Positions 22,839 through 34,627 are shown, numbered from the stretch's first letter. The stretch is 64,000 nucleotides of DNA from Pseudomonas silesiensis (GCF_001661075.1 NZ_CP014870.1:4422501-4486500); one strand, 5' to 3'. A program made the numbers and translations. The notes: a model not told the origin generated them from the letters alone.

Positions 22839-25553
22839 ATGGCCACTATCCACGTAGACGGCAAAGAGCTCGAAGTCGACGGGGCAGACAACCTGTTACA
22901 GGCATGTCTGTCGCTAGGCCTCGATATCCCTTATTTCTGCTGGCACCCAGCCCTGGGCAGCATTGGCGCTTGCCGCCAGTGCGCGGTCAAGCAGTACACC
23001 GACGAGAACGACAAGCGTGGTCGGATCGTCATGTCCTGCATGACCCCCGCCACCGACGGCAGCTGGATCTCCATCGACGACGAAGAAGCGAAAGTGTTTC
23101 GCGCCAGCGTCGTCGAATGGCTGATGACCAACCACCCTCACGACTGCCCGGTCTGTGAGGAAGGCGGTCACTGTCACCTGCAAGACATGACGGTGATGAC
23201 CGGCCACAACGAGCGCCGTTACCGCTTCACCAAGCGCACCCACCAGAACCAGGATCTCGGCCCGTTCATCGGTCACGAGATGAACCGCTGCATCGCTTGC
23301 TACCGCTGCGTGCGCTTCTATAAGGATTACGCTGGCGGCACCGACCTCGGTGTGTTCGGCGCCCACGACAACGTGTACTTCGGTCGCGTTGAAGACGGCA
23401 CCCTCGAAAGCGAGTTCTCCGGCAACCTCACCGAGGTCTGCCCGACCGGTGTGTTCACCGACAAGACTCACTCCGAGCGCTACAACCGCAAGTGGGACAT
23501 GCAGTTCTCGCCGAGCATCTGCCATGGCTGCTCCAGCGGTTGCAACATCTCCCCGGGCGAGCGTTACGGTGAACTGCGTCGCATCGAGAACCGTTTCAAC
23601 GGTTCGGTGAACCAGTACTTCCTGTGCGACCGTGGCCGTTTCGGCTATGGCTACGTCAACCGCAAGGATCGCCCACGCCAGCCGCTGCTGGCCAACGGCG
23701 CCAAGCTGACCCTCGACGAAGCGCTGGATAAAGCCGCCGACCTGTTGCGCGGTCGCAATATCGTCGGTATCGGTTCGCCCCGCGCCAGCCTCGAAAGCAA
23801 CTACGCGTTGCGCGAACTGGTCGGCGCCGAGCACTTCTACTCCGGTATCGAAGCGTCCGAACTGGAACGCATCCGTCTGGTGATGCAAGTTCTGAAAGAC
23901 AGCCCGCTGCCGATCCCGAACATGCGCGACATCGAAGACCACGACGCGGTCTTCGTCCTTGGCGAAGACCTGACCCAGACCGCCGCCCGTATGGCGCTGT
24001 CCCTGCGTCAATCGGTCAAGGGCAAGGCCGAAGACATGGCCGACGCCATGCGCGTTCAGCCGTGGCTCGACGCCGCGGTGAAGAACATCGGCCAGGACGC
24101 GCTGAATCCGCTGTTCATCGCCAGCCTGGCTGAAACCAAGCTCGACGACATCGCTGAAGAATGCGTTCACGCCGCCCCAGACGATCTGGCCCGCATCGGT
24201 TTCGCCGTGGCTCACGCCCTCGACGCCAGCGCACCGGCCGTCGAAGGCCTGGACGCTGAAGCCCTGGAGCTGGCCAAGCGCATTGCCGACGCCCTACTCG
24301 CCGCCAAGCGTCCGCTGATCATTGCCGGTACCTCGTTGGGTTCCAAGGCGCTGATCGAAGCCGCGGCGAACATCGCCAAGGCCCTGAAGCTGCGCGAGAA
24401 GAACGGTTCCATCAGCCTGATCGTTCCAGAGGCCAACAGCCTCGGCCTGGCCATGCTCGGTGGCGACTCGGTCGATGCCGCGCTGCAAGCGGTGATCGAC
24501 GGTAAAGCCGACGCCATCGTCGTGCTGGAAAACGATCTGTACACCCGCACTGATAAAGCGAAGGTCGATGCTGCCCTGACCGCCGCGAAAGTGCTGATCG
24601 TGGCCGACCATCAGAAAACCGCCACCAGCGATCGCGCGCACCTGGTCCTGCCAGCCGCCAGCTTCGCTGAAGGCGACGGTACGCTGGTCAGCCAGGAAGG
24701 CCGCGCCCAGCGCTTCTTCCAGGTCTTCGACCCGACTTACCTCGATGCGAGCATCCTGGTTCACGAAGGCTGGCGCTGGCTGCATGCCCTGCGCGCCACC
24801 CTGTTGAACCAGCCGATCGACTGGACCCAGCTGGACCACGTCACCGCTGCCGTGGCTGCAAGCACGCCGCAACTGAACCGCATCGTCGATGCCGCACCGT
24901 CCGCCGCGTTCCGCATCAAAGGCCTGAAACTGGCCCGCGAACCGCTGCGTTACAGCGGCCGGACCGCCATGCGCGCCGACATCAGCGTGCATGAACCACG
25001 TACCTCCCAGGACAAAGACACCGCGTTTTCGTTCTCGATGGAAGGTTACTCGGGCTCGGTCGAACCCCGTCAGCAAGTGCCGTTCGCCTGGTCGCCGGGC
25101 TGGAACTCGCCGCAGGCCTGGAACAAGTTCCAGGACGAAGTCGGTGGTCACATCCGCGCTGGCGACCCGGGCACCCGCCTGATCGAAAGCACCGGTGATT
25201 CGCTGAACTGGTTCGCCAGTGTTCCGCGCGCGTTCAACCCGGCTCCAGGCACCTGGCAGGTCGTGCCGTTCTTCCACCTGTTCGGCAGCGAAGAGAACTC
25301 TTCCAAAGCCGCGCCGGTTCAGGAACGCATTCCGGCCGCTTACGTCGCGTTGGCCAAATCCGAAGCCGACCGCCTGGGTGTCAATGACGGCGCCCTGCTC
25401 AGCCTGAGCGTTGCTGGCCAGACCCTGCGTCTGCCGCTGCGCATCAACGAAGAGCTGGGTGCCGGTCTGGTCGCATTGCCGGCTGGTATCGCCGGCATTC
25501 CGCCAGCGATCTTTGGCAAATCCGTTGACGGTCTGCAGGAGGCAGCTCAATGA
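22839..25553 (+). CDS. nuoG: NADH-quinone oxidoreductase subunit G
   Basis: 75-kDa subunit of the peripheral arm, 904 residues, carrying several FeS clusters. In order: 2Fe-2S ferredoxin domain ([17 protein letters not shown]), the His/Cys-ligated N5 motif ([17 protein letters not shown]), N4 ligands ([10 protein letters not shown] .. TEVCPTG), and the N7 motif CHGCSSGCN retained in the enterobacterial/Pseudomonas type. Then comes a long molybdopterin-oxidoreductase-like domain without cofactor function. ATG 22839 ([15 protein letters not shown]). It overlaps nuoH by ATGA. Confidence 0.97.
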   Translation: MATIHVDGKELEVDGADNLLQACLSLGLDIPYFCWHPALGSIGACRQCAVKQYTDENDKRGRIVMSCMTPATDGSWISIDDEEAKVFRASVVEWLMTNHPHDCPVCEEGGHCHLQDMTVMTGHNERRYRFTKRTHQNQDLGPFIGHEMNRCIACYRCVRFYKDYAGGTDLGVFGAHDNVYFGRVEDGTLESEFSGNLTEVCPTGVFTDKTHSERYNRKWDMQFSPSICHGCSSGCNISPGERYGELRRIENRFNGSVNQYFLCDRGRFGYGYVNRKDRPRQPLLANGAKLTLDEALDKAADLLRGRNIVGIGSPRASLESNYALRELVGAEHFYSGIEASELERIRLVMQVLKDSPLPIPNMRDIEDHDAVFVLGEDLTQTAARMALSLRQSVKGKAEDMADAMRVQPWLDAAVKNIGQDALNPLFIASLAETKLDDIAEECVHAAPDDLARIGFAVAHALDASAPAVEGLDAEALELAKRIADALLAAKRPLIIAGTSLGSKALIEAAANIAKALKLREKNGSISLIVPEANSLGLAMLGGDSVDAALQAVIDGKADAIVVLENDLYTRTDKAKVDAALTAAKVLIVADHQKTATSDRAHLVLPAASFAEGDGTLVSQEGRAQRFFQVFDPTYLDASILVHEGWRWLHALRATLLNQPIDWTQLDHVTAAVAASTPQLNRIVDAAPSAAFRIKGLKLAREPLRYSGRTAMRADISVHEPRTSQDKDTAFSFSMEGYSGSVEPRQQVPFAWSPGWNSPQAWNKFQDEVGGHIRAGDPGTRLIESTGDSLNWFASVPRAFNPAPGTWQVVPFFHLFGSEENSSKAAPVQERIPAAYVALAKSEADRLGVNDGALLSLSVAGQTLRLPLRINEELGAGLVALPAGIAGIPPAIFGKSVDGLQEAAQ

Positions 25554-26557
25554 CCTGGTTCACGCCTGAAGTGATCGACGTGATCATCTCGGTCCTCAAG
25601 GCCATCGTGATCCTGCTCGCCGTGGTGGTGTGCGGCGCCCTGCTGAGCTGGGTCGAGCGTCGTCTGCTCGCCCTCTGGCAGGACCGTTACGGTCCGAACC
25701 GCGTCGGTCCGTTCGGCGCGTTCCAGATCGCCGCCGACATGATCAAGATGTTCTTCAAGGAAGACTGGACGCCACCGTTCGCCGACAAGGTGATCTTCAC
25801 CCTGGCACCGGTCGTGGCCATGAGCGCCTTGCTGATTGCTTTCGCGATCATCCCGATCACCCCGACCTGGGGCGTGGCGGATATCAACATCGGCATCCTG
25901 TTCTTCTTCGCCATGGCCGGTCTGTCGGTCTACGCGGTGCTGTTCGCCGGCTGGTCGAGCAACAACAAGTTCGCCCTGCTGGGCAGCTTGCGGGCCTCGG
26001 CACAGACCGTGTCGTACGAAGTGTTCATGGGCCTGTCGCTGATGGGCATCGTGATCCAGGTCGGCTCGTTCAACATGCGCGACATCGTTGAATACCAGGC
26101 GCAGAACATGTGGTTCGTGATTCCGCAGATCTTCGGTTTCCTGACCTTCTTCATCGCCGGCGTCGCCGTGACTCACCGTCACCCGTTCGACCAGCCGGAA
26201 GCGGAACAGGAACTGGCCGACGGTTACCACATTGAATACGCCGGCATGAAATGGGGCATGTTCTTCGTCGGCGAGTACATCGGCATCGTGCTGATTTCGG
26301 CGCTGCTGGTAACCTTGTTCTTCGGTGGCTGGCACGGCCCGTTCGGCATTCTGCCGCAGATCCCGTTCATCTGGTTTGCGCTGAAAACCGCGTTCTTCAT
26401 CATGTTCTTCATCCTGCTGCGCGCCTCGATCCCGCGCCCACGGTATGACCAAGTGATGGACTTCAGCTGGAAGTTCTGCCTGCCGCTGACCCTCGTCAAC
26501 ATGCTGGTGACCGCTGCGATCGTGTTGCTCAACACGCCCGCCGTCGCGGCTCAGTGA
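25550..26557 (+). CDS. nuoH: NADH-quinone oxidoreductase subunit H
   Basis: Membrane subunit (335 residues, about eight helices) forming the quinone chamber at the junction with the peripheral arm. Recognisable blocks are [21 protein letters not shown] and the acidic loop [27 protein letters not shown], whose Glu residues are part of the E-channel. Start overlaps nuoG by 4 nt. Confidence 0.97.
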   Translation: MTWFTPEVIDVIISVLKAIVILLAVVVCGALLSWVERRLLALWQDRYGPNRVGPFGAFQIAADMIKMFFKEDWTPPFADKVIFTLAPVVAMSALLIAFAIIPITPTWGVADINIGILFFFAMAGLSVYAVLFAGWSSNNKFALLGSLRASAQTVSYEVFMGLSLMGIVIQVGSFNMRDIVEYQAQNMWFVIPQIFGFLTFFIAGVAVTHRHPFDQPEAEQELADGYHIEYAGMKWGMFFVGEYIGIVLISALLVTLFFGGWHGPFGILPQIPFIWFALKTAFFIMFFILLRASIPRPRYDQVMDFSWKFCLPLTLVNMLVTAAIVLLNTPAVAAQ

Positions 26558-26569
26558 GGATAGAGAATC

Positions 26570-27115
26570 ATGAAGTACATTTTTGACATCGTGCATGGCT
26601 TCTTCACCCAGCTTCGCAGCCTGGTGATGATCTTCGGCCATGCCTTCCGCAAGCGCGACACGCTGCAGTACCCGGAAGAAGCCGTGTACCTGCCGCCGCG
26701 CTTCCGTGGCCGCATCGTGCTGACCCGCGACCCCGACGGCGAAGAGCGTTGTGTAGCCTGCAACCTGTGCGCCGTGGCGTGCCCGGTCGGCTGCATCTCG
26801 CTGCAGAAAGCTGAAACCGATGACGGGCGCTGGTACCCGGAGTTTTTCCGTATCAACTTCTCGCGCTGCATTTTCTGCGGCCTCTGCGAGGAAGCCTGCC
26901 CGACCACCGCGATCCAGCTGACACCGGATTTCGAGATGGCCGAGTTCAAACGTCAGGACCTGGTGTACGAGAAAGAAGATCTGCTGATCTCCGGCCCCGG
27001 CAAAAACCCTGATTACAACTTCTATCGTGTTGCAGGTATGGCGATTGCCGGTAAGCCAAAAGGCTCCGCGCAGAATGAAGCCCAGCCGATCAACGTGAAG
27101 AGCTTGCTGCCTTAA
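26570..27115 (+). CDS. nuoI: NADH-quinone oxidoreductase subunit I
   Basis: Peripheral-arm ferredoxin-like subunit with clusters N6a and N6b. Two CxxCxxCxxxCP motifs are visible: [15 protein letters not shown] and [15 protein letters not shown]. 181 residues from ATG 26570, 12 nt after nuoH; GAGGATAGAG just upstream serves as ribosome site. Confidence 0.97.
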   Translation: MKYIFDIVHGFFTQLRSLVMIFGHAFRKRDTLQYPEEAVYLPPRFRGRIVLTRDPDGEERCVACNLCAVACPVGCISLQKAETDDGRWYPEFFRINFSRCIFCGLCEEACPTTAIQLTPDFEMAEFKRQDLVYEKEDLLISGPGKNPDYNFYRVAGMAIAGKPKGSAQNEAQPINVKSLLP

Positions 27116-27124
27116 GGAAGAAAG

Positions 27125-27628
27125 ATGGAATTCGCTTTCTATTTCGCATCGGGTATCGCTGTGGTGTCCACGCTTCGCGTGATCACCAACACCAACCCCG
27201 TGCACGCCCTGCTCTACCTGATCATTTCGCTGATTGCCGTGGCGATGACGTTTTTCGCCCTCGGCGCACCGTTTGCCGGTGTGCTGGAAGTGATCGCCTA
27301 CGCTGGCGCCATCATGGTGCTGTTCGTGTTCGTGGTGATGATGCTGAACCTGGGGCCCGCCTCGGTTCAGCAGGAGCGCGTCTGGCTCAAGCCCGGTATC
27401 TGGCTCGGCCCGGTCGCCCTCGGCACCCTGCTGCTGGTTGAACTGCTGTACGTGCTGTTCAGCGACGCCAGCGGCCAGGCCATCGGCCACACCACCGTAG
27501 ACGCCAAGGCCGTGGGCATCAGCCTGTTCGGTCCTTATCTGCTGGTGGTCGAACTCGCCTCGATGCTGCTGCTTGCCGCAGCCGTCACGGCGTTCCACCT
27601 GGGCCGCAACGAAGCCAAGGAGCAATGA
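27125..27628 (+). CDS. nuoJ: NADH-quinone oxidoreductase subunit J
   Basis: Membrane subunit (167 residues, five helices) with the conserved [21 protein letters not shown] segment in the third helix, a pi-bulge helix important in coupling. Ribosome site AAGGAAG immediately upstream. The 3' end covers the region just before the nuoK start. Confidence 0.96.
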   Translation: MEFAFYFASGIAVVSTLRVITNTNPVHALLYLIISLIAVAMTFFALGAPFAGVLEVIAYAGAIMVLFVFVVMMLNLGPASVQQERVWLKPGIWLGPVALGTLLLVELLYVLFSDASGQAIGHTTVDAKAVGISLFGPYLLVVELASMLLLAAAVTAFHLGRNEAKEQ

Positions 27629-27630
27629 CG

Positions 27631-27939
27631 ATGCCTGCTATCCCTCTGGAGCATGGTCTGGCGGTCGCCGGCATCCTGTTCTGCCTCGGTCTGGTCGGCC
27701 TGATGGTCCGGCGCAACATTCTTTTCGTGCTGATGAGCCTGGAGATCATGATGAATGCCTCCGCTTTGGCGTTCATCGTTGCCGGTAGCCGCTGGGGTCA
27801 GCCGGATGGACAGATCATGTTCATCCTGGTGATCAGCCTGGCAGCCGCCGAGGCCAGTATCGGCCTGGCGATTCTGTTGCAGCTGTATCGCCGCTTCCAC
27901 ACTCTCGATATCGACGCTGCCAGCGAGATGCGCGGATGA
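27631..27939 (+). CDS. nuoK: NADH-quinone oxidoreductase subunit K
   Basis: Small membrane subunit of three helices. The buried acidic residues of the proton path are present in [14 protein letters not shown] and [14 protein letters not shown] choose ATG 27631 ([12 protein letters not shown], 102 residues) because AAGGAG at 27617-27622 is 8 nt upstream; an ATG at 27625 would give 104 residues but leaves only 2 nt spacing. The stop overlaps the nuoL start by ATGA. Confidence 0.95.
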   Translation: MPAIPLEHGLAVAGILFCLGLVGLMVRRNILFVLMSLEIMMNASALAFIVAGSRWGQPDGQIMFILVISLAAAEASIGLAILLQLYRRFHTLDIDAASEMRG

Positions 27940-29789
27940 ATCTTCTCTATCTGACTTTCGTATTCCCTCTCATAGGTTTCCTGCTGCTGTCGTTCTCCCG
28001 TGGACGCATCTCGGAAAACCTTGCGGCGCTGATCGGCGTCGGTTCCATTGGCCTGTCTGCCATCGTCACTGCCTATGTGATCTGGCAGTTCAACGTCGCC
28101 CCGCCTGAAGGCGGTCACTACACCCAGGTGTTGTGGCAGTGGATGGCGGTGGAAGGCTTTACGCCGAACTTCGCGCTGTACCTGGATGGCCTGTCCCTGA
28201 CCATGCTCGGCGTGGTGGTCGGCGTCGGCTTCCTGATCCACCTGTTCGCGTCCTGGTACATGCGCGGTGAAGCCGGTTACTCGCGCTTCTTCGCCTACAC
28301 CAACCTGTTTATCGCCAGCATGCTGTTCCTGGTGCTGGGCGATAATCTGTTGTTCCTGTACTTCGGCTGGGAAGGCGTGGGCCTGTGCTCGTACCTGTTG
28401 ATCGGTTTCTACTACAGCAACCGCAACAACGGTAACGCCGCACTCAAAGCCTTCATCGTCACCCGGATCGGCGACGTGTTCATGGCCATCGGCCTGTTCA
28501 TCCTGTTCGCCCAACTGGGCACGCTGAACATCCAGGAACTGCTGGTGCTGGCACCGCAGAAATTCCAGGCCGGCGACTTCTGGATGGTCATGGCCACCCT
28601 GATGCTGCTGGGCGGCGCCGTGGGTAAATCCGCGCAACTGCCGCTGCAAACCTGGCTGGCGGATGCGATGGCCGGTCCTACCCCGGTTTCGGCACTGATC
28701 CACGCCGCGACCATGGTGACCGCTGGTGTCTACCTGATCGCCCGTACCCACGGCCTGTTCACCCTGGCGCCGGAGATCCTGCATCTGGTAGGCATCGTCG
28801 GTGGCGTGACCCTGGTCCTCGCCGGTTTCGCAGCCCTGGTGCAGACCGACATCAAACGTATCCTCGCCTACTCGACCATGAGCCAGATCGGCTACATGTT
28901 CCTGGCCTTGGGCGTTGGTGCATGGGATGGTGCGATCTTCCACCTGATGACCCACGCCTTCTTCAAGGCGCTGCTGTTCCTTGCCTCCGGTGCGGTGATC
29001 GTGGCCTGCCACCACGAGCAGAACATCTTCAAGATGGGCGGCCTGTGGAAGAAACTGCCATTGGCCTACGCCAGCTTCATCGTCGGCGGCGCGGCCCTCG
29101 CGGCCTTGCCACTGGTGACCGCGGGCTTCTACTCCAAGGACGAAATCCTCTGGGAAGCGTTCGCCAGCGGCAACCAGGGGCTGCTGTACGCAGGTCTGGT
29201 CGGTGCGTTCATGACCTCGCTGTACACCTTCCGCCTGATCTTCATCGCGTTCCACGGTGAAGCGAAGACCGAAGCACACGCCGGTCACGGCATCGCTCAC
29301 TGGCTGCCTCTGTCGGTGCTGATCGTATTGTCCACCGCCATCGGCGCGATGATCGTTCCGCCACTGCACGGCGTGCTGCCGCAAAGCGTCGGCCATGCCG
29401 GTGGCGACGCCAAGCACAGCCTGGAAATCGCTTCGGGCGCCATTGCCCTGGCCGGTATCCTGCTGGCCGCGCTGCTGTTCCTCGGCAAGCGGCGTTTCGT
29501 CACGGCAATCGCCAACAGCGGCATCGGCCGCTTCCTTTCGGCCTGGTGGTTCGCTGCCTGGGGCTTCGACTGGATCTACGACAAACTGTTCGTCAAGCCA
29601 TACCTTGCGATCAGCCACGTACTGCGCAAAGACCCGCTCGACCAGACCATCGGTCTGATCCCGCGTATGGCCAAAGGCGGTCACACAGCCCTGAGCCGTA
29701 CCGAAACCGGTCAACTGCGTTGGTACGCGGCATCGATGGCAGCCGGCTCCGTGCTGGTCATCGGCGCCATCGTGCTGGTAGCGGTCTGA
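27936..29789 (+). CDS. nuoL: NADH-quinone oxidoreductase subunit L
   Basis: Distal antiporter-like, proton-pumping subunit of the membrane arm, 617 residues with about 16 helices including the long lateral helix at the C-terminus. Family signatures: [58 protein letters not shown] and [24 protein letters not shown], with the key Lys/Glu of the proton channel. 4-nt overlap with nuoK; nuoM follows after 40 nt. Confidence 0.97.
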   Translation: MNLLYLTFVFPLIGFLLLSFSRGRISENLAALIGVGSIGLSAIVTAYVIWQFNVAPPEGGHYTQVLWQWMAVEGFTPNFALYLDGLSLTMLGVVVGVGFLIHLFASWYMRGEAGYSRFFAYTNLFIASMLFLVLGDNLLFLYFGWEGVGLCSYLLIGFYYSNRNNGNAALKAFIVTRIGDVFMAIGLFILFAQLGTLNIQELLVLAPQKFQAGDFWMVMATLMLLGGAVGKSAQLPLQTWLADAMAGPTPVSALIHAATMVTAGVYLIARTHGLFTLAPEILHLVGIVGGVTLVLAGFAALVQTDIKRILAYSTMSQIGYMFLALGVGAWDGAIFHLMTHAFFKALLFLASGAVIVACHHEQNIFKMGGLWKKLPLAYASFIVGGAALAALPLVTAGFYSKDEILWEAFASGNQGLLYAGLVGAFMTSLYTFRLIFIAFHGEAKTEAHAGHGIAHWLPLSVLIVLSTAIGAMIVPPLHGVLPQSVGHAGGDAKHSLEIASGAIALAGILLAALLFLGKRRFVTAIANSGIGRFLSAWWFAAWGFDWIYDKLFVKPYLAISHVLRKDPLDQTIGLIPRMAKGGHTALSRTETGQLRWYAASMAAGSVLVIGAIVLVAV

Positions 29790-29829
29790 ATATGAACCTT
29801 GCGAACTTGCGAAAGGAATTGAGCCCGTC

Positions 29830-31362
29830 ATGATTCTGCCTTGGCTAATCCTGATCCCCTTCATCGGCGGCCTGCTGTGCTGGATGGGTGAGCGCTTCGG
29901 CGCCACCCTCCCACGCTGGATTGCGCTGATCACCATGTCCCTGTTGCTCGCTCTCGGCCTCTGGCTGTGGGCCAACGGTGACTATTCATTTGCCCCGGCG
30001 CCTGGCGCCGACCCGACCTGGGTGCGTGAGTTCAAGCACATCTGGATCGAGCGCTTCGGCATCAGCGTGCACCTGGCCCTCGACGGCCTGTCGCTGTTGA
30101 TGATCATGCTGACCGGTCTGCTGGGCGTACTCTCGGTACTCTGCTCGTGGAAAGAGATTCAACGTCACGTTGGCTTCTTCCACCTGAACCTGATGTGGAT
30201 CCTGGGCGGTGTCGTCGGCGTGTTCCTCGCCCTCGACCTGTTCATGTTCTTCTTCTTCTGGGAAATGATGCTGGTGCCGATGTACTTCCTCATCGCGCTC
30301 TGGGGTCACAGTTCTTCGGACGGCAAGAAAACCCGGATCTACGCGGCGACCAAGTTCTTCATCTTCACCCAGGCGTCCGGCCTGATCATGTTGGTGGCGA
30401 TCCTCGGTCTGGTTCTGGTCAACTTCAACGACACCGGCGTGATTACCTTCAACTACGCCGACCTGTTGAAAACCAAGATGTCGCTCACCACCGAGTACAT
30501 CCTGATGCTCGGCTTCTTCATCGCCTTCGCGGTGAAACTGCCGGTGGTGCCGTTCCACTCCTGGTTGCCTGACGCCCACGCCCAGGCGCCGACCGCGGGT
30601 TCCGTCGACCTGGCCGGTATCTTGTTGAAGACAGCGGCCTACGGTCTGCTGCGTTTCGCCCTGCCGCTGTTCCCGAATGCTTCGGCCGAGTTTGCGCCGA
30701 TCGCCATGACCCTCGGTCTGATCGGGATCTTCTACGGTGCGTTCCTGGCCTTCGCCCAAACCGACATCAAGCGTCTGATCGCCTTCTCGTCCGTTTCCCA
30801 CATGGGCTTCGTCCTGATCGGCATCTACTCCGGCAGCCAACTGGCGCTGCAGGGCGCGGTGATGCAGATGCTGGCCCACGGTCTGTCGGCCGCGGCACTC
30901 TTTATCCTGTCCGGTCAGCTGTACGAGCGCACCCACACCCGCGACATGCGTGAGATGGGTGGCCTGTGGTCGAAGATCGCTTACCTGCCGGCCCTCAGCC
31001 TGTTCTTCGCAGCCGCGTCCCTGGGCTTGCCGGGTACCGGTAACTTCGTCGGTGAGTTCCTGATCCTGCTCGGCACCTTCCCCGCTGCGCCTTGGATCAC
31101 CATCATCGCGACGTCGGGCCTGGTGTTCGGTTCGGTCTACTCGCTGATCATGATCCACCGTGCGTACTTCGGCCCGGCCAAATCGGACGCGGTACTGCAT
31201 GGCATGGACGGTCGCGAAATGATCATGGTGGTCGGGCTTGCGGCGCTGCTGATCTACATCGGCGTGTACCCGCAACCGTTCCTCGATACCTCTGCCGCGA
31301 CGATGCATGGCGTGCAGCAATGGCTCGGTACCGCCTTCACTCAACTCGCTTCGGCCCGGTAA
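29830..31362 (+). CDS. nuoM: NADH-quinone oxidoreductase subunit M
   Basis: Second antiporter-like pump subunit, 510 residues, 14 helices. Conserved parts include [18 protein letters not shown], with the channel Glu, [33 protein letters not shown] and [21 protein letters not shown]. The 40-nt gap after nuoL contains a weak GAAAGGAA ribosome-site sequence. Confidence 0.97.
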   Translation: MILPWLILIPFIGGLLCWMGERFGATLPRWIALITMSLLLALGLWLWANGDYSFAPAPGADPTWVREFKHIWIERFGISVHLALDGLSLLMIMLTGLLGVLSVLCSWKEIQRHVGFFHLNLMWILGGVVGVFLALDLFMFFFFWEMMLVPMYFLIALWGHSSSDGKKTRIYAATKFFIFTQASGLIMLVAILGLVLVNFNDTGVITFNYADLLKTKMSLTTEYILMLGFFIAFAVKLPVVPFHSWLPDAHAQAPTAGSVDLAGILLKTAAYGLLRFALPLFPNASAEFAPIAMTLGLIGIFYGAFLAFAQTDIKRLIAFSSVSHMGFVLIGIYSGSQLALQGAVMQMLAHGLSAAALFILSGQLYERTHTRDMREMGGLWSKIAYLPALSLFFAAASLGLPGTGNFVGEFLILLGTFPAAPWITIIATSGLVFGSVYSLIMIHRAYFGPAKSDAVLHGMDGREMIMVVGLAALLIYIGVYPQPFLDTSAATMHGVQQWLGTAFTQLASAR

Positions 31363-31369
31363 GAGCGCT

Positions 31370-32833
31370 ATGGAATTCACGACTCAACACTTTATCGCGC
31401 TTGCGCCGTTGTTGATCACCAGCGCCACGATCATCGTGGTGATGCTGGCGATTGCCTGGCGCCGCAACCACTCGCAGACCTTCCTGATTTCCGTGGCGGG
31501 CCTGAACCTGGCGTTGCTGTCGATCCTGCCAGCCTTGAAAGTCGCGCCCCTGGCTGTGACTCCACTGCTGCAGATCGATAGCTTCGCCTGCCTGTACATG
31601 GCGCTGATCCTGGTCGCCACCCTCGCCTGTGTCACCCTCGCCCACGCCTACCTCGGCGATGGCGGTTCGGGTTACCCGGGCAACCGTGAAGAACTGTACC
31701 TGCTGATCCTGATGGCCGCCGCCGGTGGCCTGGTCCTGGTCAGCGCGCAGCACCTGGCCGGGTTGTTCATCGGTCTGGAACTGTTGTCGGTGCCGGTCTA
31801 CGGTCTGGTGGCGTATGCCTTCTTCAACAAGCGTTCGCTGGAAGCCGGCATCAAGTACATGGTGCTGTCGGCCGCCGGTTCCGCGTTCCTGTTGTTCGGC
31901 ATGGCCCTGCTGTATGCCGACTCCGGCAGCCTGAGCTTCAACGGCATCGGCCAGGCCCTGGCGGCCACCGGCCTGCCAAGCTCGCTGGCGCAACTGGGCC
32001 TGGGCATGATGCTGATCGGCCTGGCGTTCAAGCTGTCGCTGGTGCCCTTCCACCTCTGGACCCCGGACGTCTACGAAGGTGCTCCGGCACCGGTGGCCGC
32101 GTTCCTGGCCACCGCGTCGAAAGTCGCGGTGTTCGCGGTGATGGTGCGTCTGTTCCAGATCTCGCCGGCGGCAAGCAGCGGCGTGCTGAGCGACGTGCTG
32201 ACCATCATCGCCATTGCGTCGATCCTGTTCGGTAACCTGCTGGCACTGACCCAGAGCAACCTCAAGCGCCTGCTGGGTTACTCGTCCATCGCCCACTTCG
32301 GTTACCTGCTGATCGCCCTGGTGGCGAGCAAGGGTCTGGCCGTGGAAGCCATCGGCGTGTACCTGGTCACCTACGTGATCACCAGCCTCGGCGCGTTCGG
32401 CGTAATCACCCTGATGTCCTCGCCGTACAACGGCCGTGACGCGGACGCCCTGTACGAATACCGCGGCCTGTTCTGGCGCCGTCCGTACCTGACCGCCGTG
32501 ATGACCGTGATGATGCTGTCCCTGGCCGGCATCCCGCTGACCGCGGGCTTCATTGGCAAGTTCTACATCATCGCCACCGGCGTCGAGTCCCACCAATGGT
32601 GGCTGGTCGGCTCCCTGGTACTGGGCAGCGCCATCGGCGTGTTCTACTACCTGCGTGTGATGGTCACCCTGTACCTGATGGAACCGAACCTGCGTCGTCA
32701 CGATGCGCAACTGCATTGGGAACAACGTGCGGGCGGCGTGATGCTGCTGGCTATCGCGGCGCTGGCGTTCTTCCTTGGGTTGTATCCACAGCCGTTGCTG
32801 AACCTGGTTCAGCAGGCGGGGTTGGCGGGTTGA
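31370..32833 (+). CDS. nuoN: NADH-quinone oxidoreductase subunit N
   Basis: Third antiporter-like pump subunit next to NuoK, 487 residues. Blocks [49 protein letters not shown] and [14 protein letters not shown] identify the family. The start is ATG 31370 ([15 protein letters not shown]), 7 nt after nuoM; the reading from 31307 overlaps nuoM and is not conserved. It ends the operon; a strong terminator follows. Confidence 0.97.
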   Translation: MEFTTQHFIALAPLLITSATIIVVMLAIAWRRNHSQTFLISVAGLNLALLSILPALKVAPLAVTPLLQIDSFACLYMALILVATLACVTLAHAYLGDGGSGYPGNREELYLLILMAAAGGLVLVSAQHLAGLFIGLELLSVPVYGLVAYAFFNKRSLEAGIKYMVLSAAGSAFLLFGMALLYADSGSLSFNGIGQALAATGLPSSLAQLGLGMMLIGLAFKLSLVPFHLWTPDVYEGAPAPVAAFLATASKVAVFAVMVRLFQISPAASSGVLSDVLTIIAIASILFGNLLALTQSNLKRLLGYSSIAHFGYLLIALVASKGLAVEAIGVYLVTYVITSLGAFGVITLMSSPYNGRDADALYEYRGLFWRRPYLTAVMTVMMLSLAGIPLTAGFIGKFYIIATGVESHQWWLVGSLVLGSAIGVFYYLRVMVTLYLMEPNLRRHDAQLHWEQRAGGVMLLAIAALAFFLGLYPQPLLNLVQQAGLAG

Positions 32834-32862
32834 TCGTTTAGGCGGTACTCGGTAGTAAATAG

Positions 32863-32890
32863 AAACGGCACCTTCGGGTGCCGTTTTTGC
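32863..32890 (+). terminator. Terminator of the nuo operon
   Basis: Stem AAACGGCACC / GGTGCCGTTT with a TTCG tetraloop, followed by further T; 30 nt after the nuoN stop. Confidence 0.93.
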
Positions 32891-33043
32891 GTTTGTGGGA
32901 TTTGTTACTGCTGCCCTGCCCTCCTTCTGCAATCCCCGTAAGCTCTCGCCGAATTGTCCGTTTCGTCCTACAGCCAGAATCAAGCGCTTGGTACTACCTT
33001 GGAGACCAAACGCTGGATAGAGAAATCAACACGAGAATCCACA

Positions 33044-33358
33044 ATGAAACGTGACATTTTTTCCGAGCTGATGGAAGGCCTCGAAGCCTTGGCCGACGAG
33101 CGCCAAGGCAAGATCACGCTGCGGACCCACAAGGTTCAGCTGCCAAAACTGGTACCCATCACTGCCGAGGAAGTGGTAGCCATCCGCCAACAACTCAACC
33201 TTTCCCGGTCGGTGTTCGCCATGTATCTGCGCACCAACACCCGAACCCTCGAAAACTGGGAACAGGGACGGGCAACGCCAAATGCCCAAGCCACGACACT
33301 GATCCGCCTGGTTGAACGCTTTCCACAAACCATCGAGCAGCTCGCCGCCCTGACCTGA
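33044..33358 (+). CDS. HTH (XRE/HigA-like) antitoxin-type regulator, solitary
   Basis: A 104-residue protein from ATG 33044 (MKRDIFSELMEGLEALADERQG). The C-terminal half has a lambda-repressor-type helix-turn-helix: ITAEEVVAIRQQLNLSRSVFAMYLRTNTRTLENWEQGRA (about residues 40-78). The N-terminal half resembles HigA2/NadS-type antitoxins, which sit behind a RelE/HigB-like toxin gene. No toxin ORF is found on either side: the 210 nt before it and the 245 nt after it hold nothing recognisable. It could be an orphan antitoxin or a stand-alone repressor. An in-frame start at 32954 exists but lacks support. Confidence 0.75.
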   Translation: MKRDIFSELMEGLEALADERQGKITLRTHKVQLPKLVPITAEEVVAIRQQLNLSRSVFAMYLRTNTRTLENWEQGRATPNAQATTLIRLVERFPQTIEQLAALT

Positions 33359-33603
33359 GCGGTAGAGGCTGTACCACACGCACATGACGAAATTGTAATG
33401 ACCCCATCACCTTGGCGTTATCCGCAGATTGCAACAATGTCCCCCGGGGACGATGACGGAGTTTCGGCTGGGGTTTCCTGCGATTGAGAGTGCGATGCAC
33501 TGAGGTTTCAGGCGGGGGATCTCTGTCGTGAGGGATGGCCTCTTCGCGAGCCCGCTCCATCCGGCAGGAGACTAAAAATTGACTAGGGCTATTTTTGTTC
33601 CTT
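33359..33603. other. Spacer with a degenerate REP remnant
   Basis: No gene supported. About 33535-33573 (GGCCTCTTCGCGAGCCCGCT) is a decayed REP arm. An A/T-flanked imperfect dyad (AAAAATTGACTAGGGCTATT) at about 33576-33598 may terminate the leftward gene that ends at 33604. Confidence 0.4.
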
Positions 33604-34398
33604 CTAGCCAATTATTCCGAAGAGATTTCCGCAGAGGAATAACACGCAAAAGCCAACGACTGAATAGGCGAGCATCCGATTGGGAATATTGACTAGTCGT
33701 CGCAGAGATAAGGGAAAGCGAGCGATGTCATCCATTGCATATGGATCACTTTTCGACAAAAAATCATCGTCCAACAAAAGCATGGTCGAAATGTGGGACA
33801 AGCGACAGTAGCGGCCATACAAGCTGCTCCCCATCACTCGACGGTTGCGGGCAACGAAGTAGGAGTTGTTCAGAAGAGACTCAAGCTCATCCAGTTTGAA
33901 AAAACTGATGTATACCCGTACGAGCACAGCCAGCAGACCCAAGACAAAACACGTTATCAATATGGCAATGCAGAGCATTTTCAAGTCGTTTGCCGGTTTG
34001 GATACGGTCGTACATAGCCACTCGAAACTGAACCACAGCGTGAGCAAAGCTGCGCCAGCTAGAGCGATCCGCATGATGCATCCCGGTATCTTCACCCATT
34101 TTTTCAGGTGCTCCGGAAAGATTTCGGCCTCCATGAATGCATAGGGATCCAGCATTTGAAAAAGAGTGAAACGGCCCGTTAATGCTCCTATCAGCCTTAC
34201 CCTATTGACTCGCCCCAATGGCCCATTTCCTACTATTTTTCGATTGATGCTCACAAGATGCGAAGCAATAAAATGATCTTCCATTTGTTCTAGTCGAAAA
34301 CAGGCTGTAAACAGCACGATTACCTCGCTGAGGAACATGAGTAGAAGCACGACTACCCATGAAGTAAGGAACACAAAATCAGGATGGGATGTGATCAA
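33604..34398 (-). CDS. Membrane protein with internally duplicated unit; probable T6SS immunity protein
   Basis: About 264 residues with four hydrophobic segments arranged as two similar halves. Each half is: membrane helix, charged stretch (FRLEQMEDHF / FKLDELESLL), a small-residue/Arg-rich stretch, then DPYAFMEAEIFPEHLKKWVKIP in the first half and DPYAMDDIARFPLSLRRLVNIP in the second, then a membrane helix. The 129-residue product of 34628-35017 is a single copy of the same unit. Both lie downstream of a PAAR effector, so I infer an immunity role at the inner membrane. No ATG gives a full-length product; TTG 34398 has AAGGA with 6-nt spacing (TTG 34404 also possible). AT-richer than the core genes nearby, suggesting transfer. 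Confidence 0.6.
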   Translation of the reverse strand: MITSHPDFVFLTSWVVVLLLMFLSEVIVLFTACFRLEQMEDHFIASHLVSINRKIVGNGPLGRVNRVRLIGALTGRFTLFQMLDPYAFMEAEIFPEHLKKWVKIPGCIMRIALAGAALLTLWFSFEWLCTTVSKPANDLKMLCIAILITCFVLGLLAVLVRVYISFFKLDELESLLNNSYFVARNRRVMGSSLYGRYCRLSHISTMLLLDDDFLSKSDPYAMDDIARFPLSLRRLVNIPNRMLAYSVVGFCVLFLCGNLFGIIG

Positions 34399-34476
34399 AG
34401 GCAATCCTTAATAAATACTTAAACACTGGCTTACCCCCACGCTTGATTTACATGGCTCACAAACTTGTATTCGCAG

Positions 34477-34623
34477 TTAATCCAATGTGCGAGTTACTCG
34501 CGAAGCCCGACTGGCCGCATTCACCTGGTTGGAATACCCAGGTATCTGCCCCGGCGCACCAGCCTTGTCCCAGTGGTGCACCAGGCTTCGACTGGAAATG
34601 CCGGGGGGCGAGTCGGCGCGCAT
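34477..34623 (-). pseudogene. Displaced fragment of a PAAR-effector gene
   Basis: Read leftward, this stretch encodes GISSRSLVHHWDKAGAPGQ followed by IPGYSNQVNAASRAS and a stop at 34477-34479. The first 23 residues equal residues 324-346 of the effector at 35014-36429, and 34540-34602 matches effector DNA with only about two base differences. After that homology fades (VNxxSRA shared) and the Gly-rich toxin tip is missing. It starts right after the stop of the first immunity gene. It is best seen as the leftover 3' end of another effector, brought in with the second immunity gene by recombination. Confidence 0.75.
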
Positions 34624-34627
34624 CGAG

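Noticed and set aside
27798..29975. 725-codon frame antisense to nuoL (also 25547-27625 opposite nuoH-J)
   Set aside because: Antisense shadows rich in Gln/His/Arg; no conservation expected or seen.
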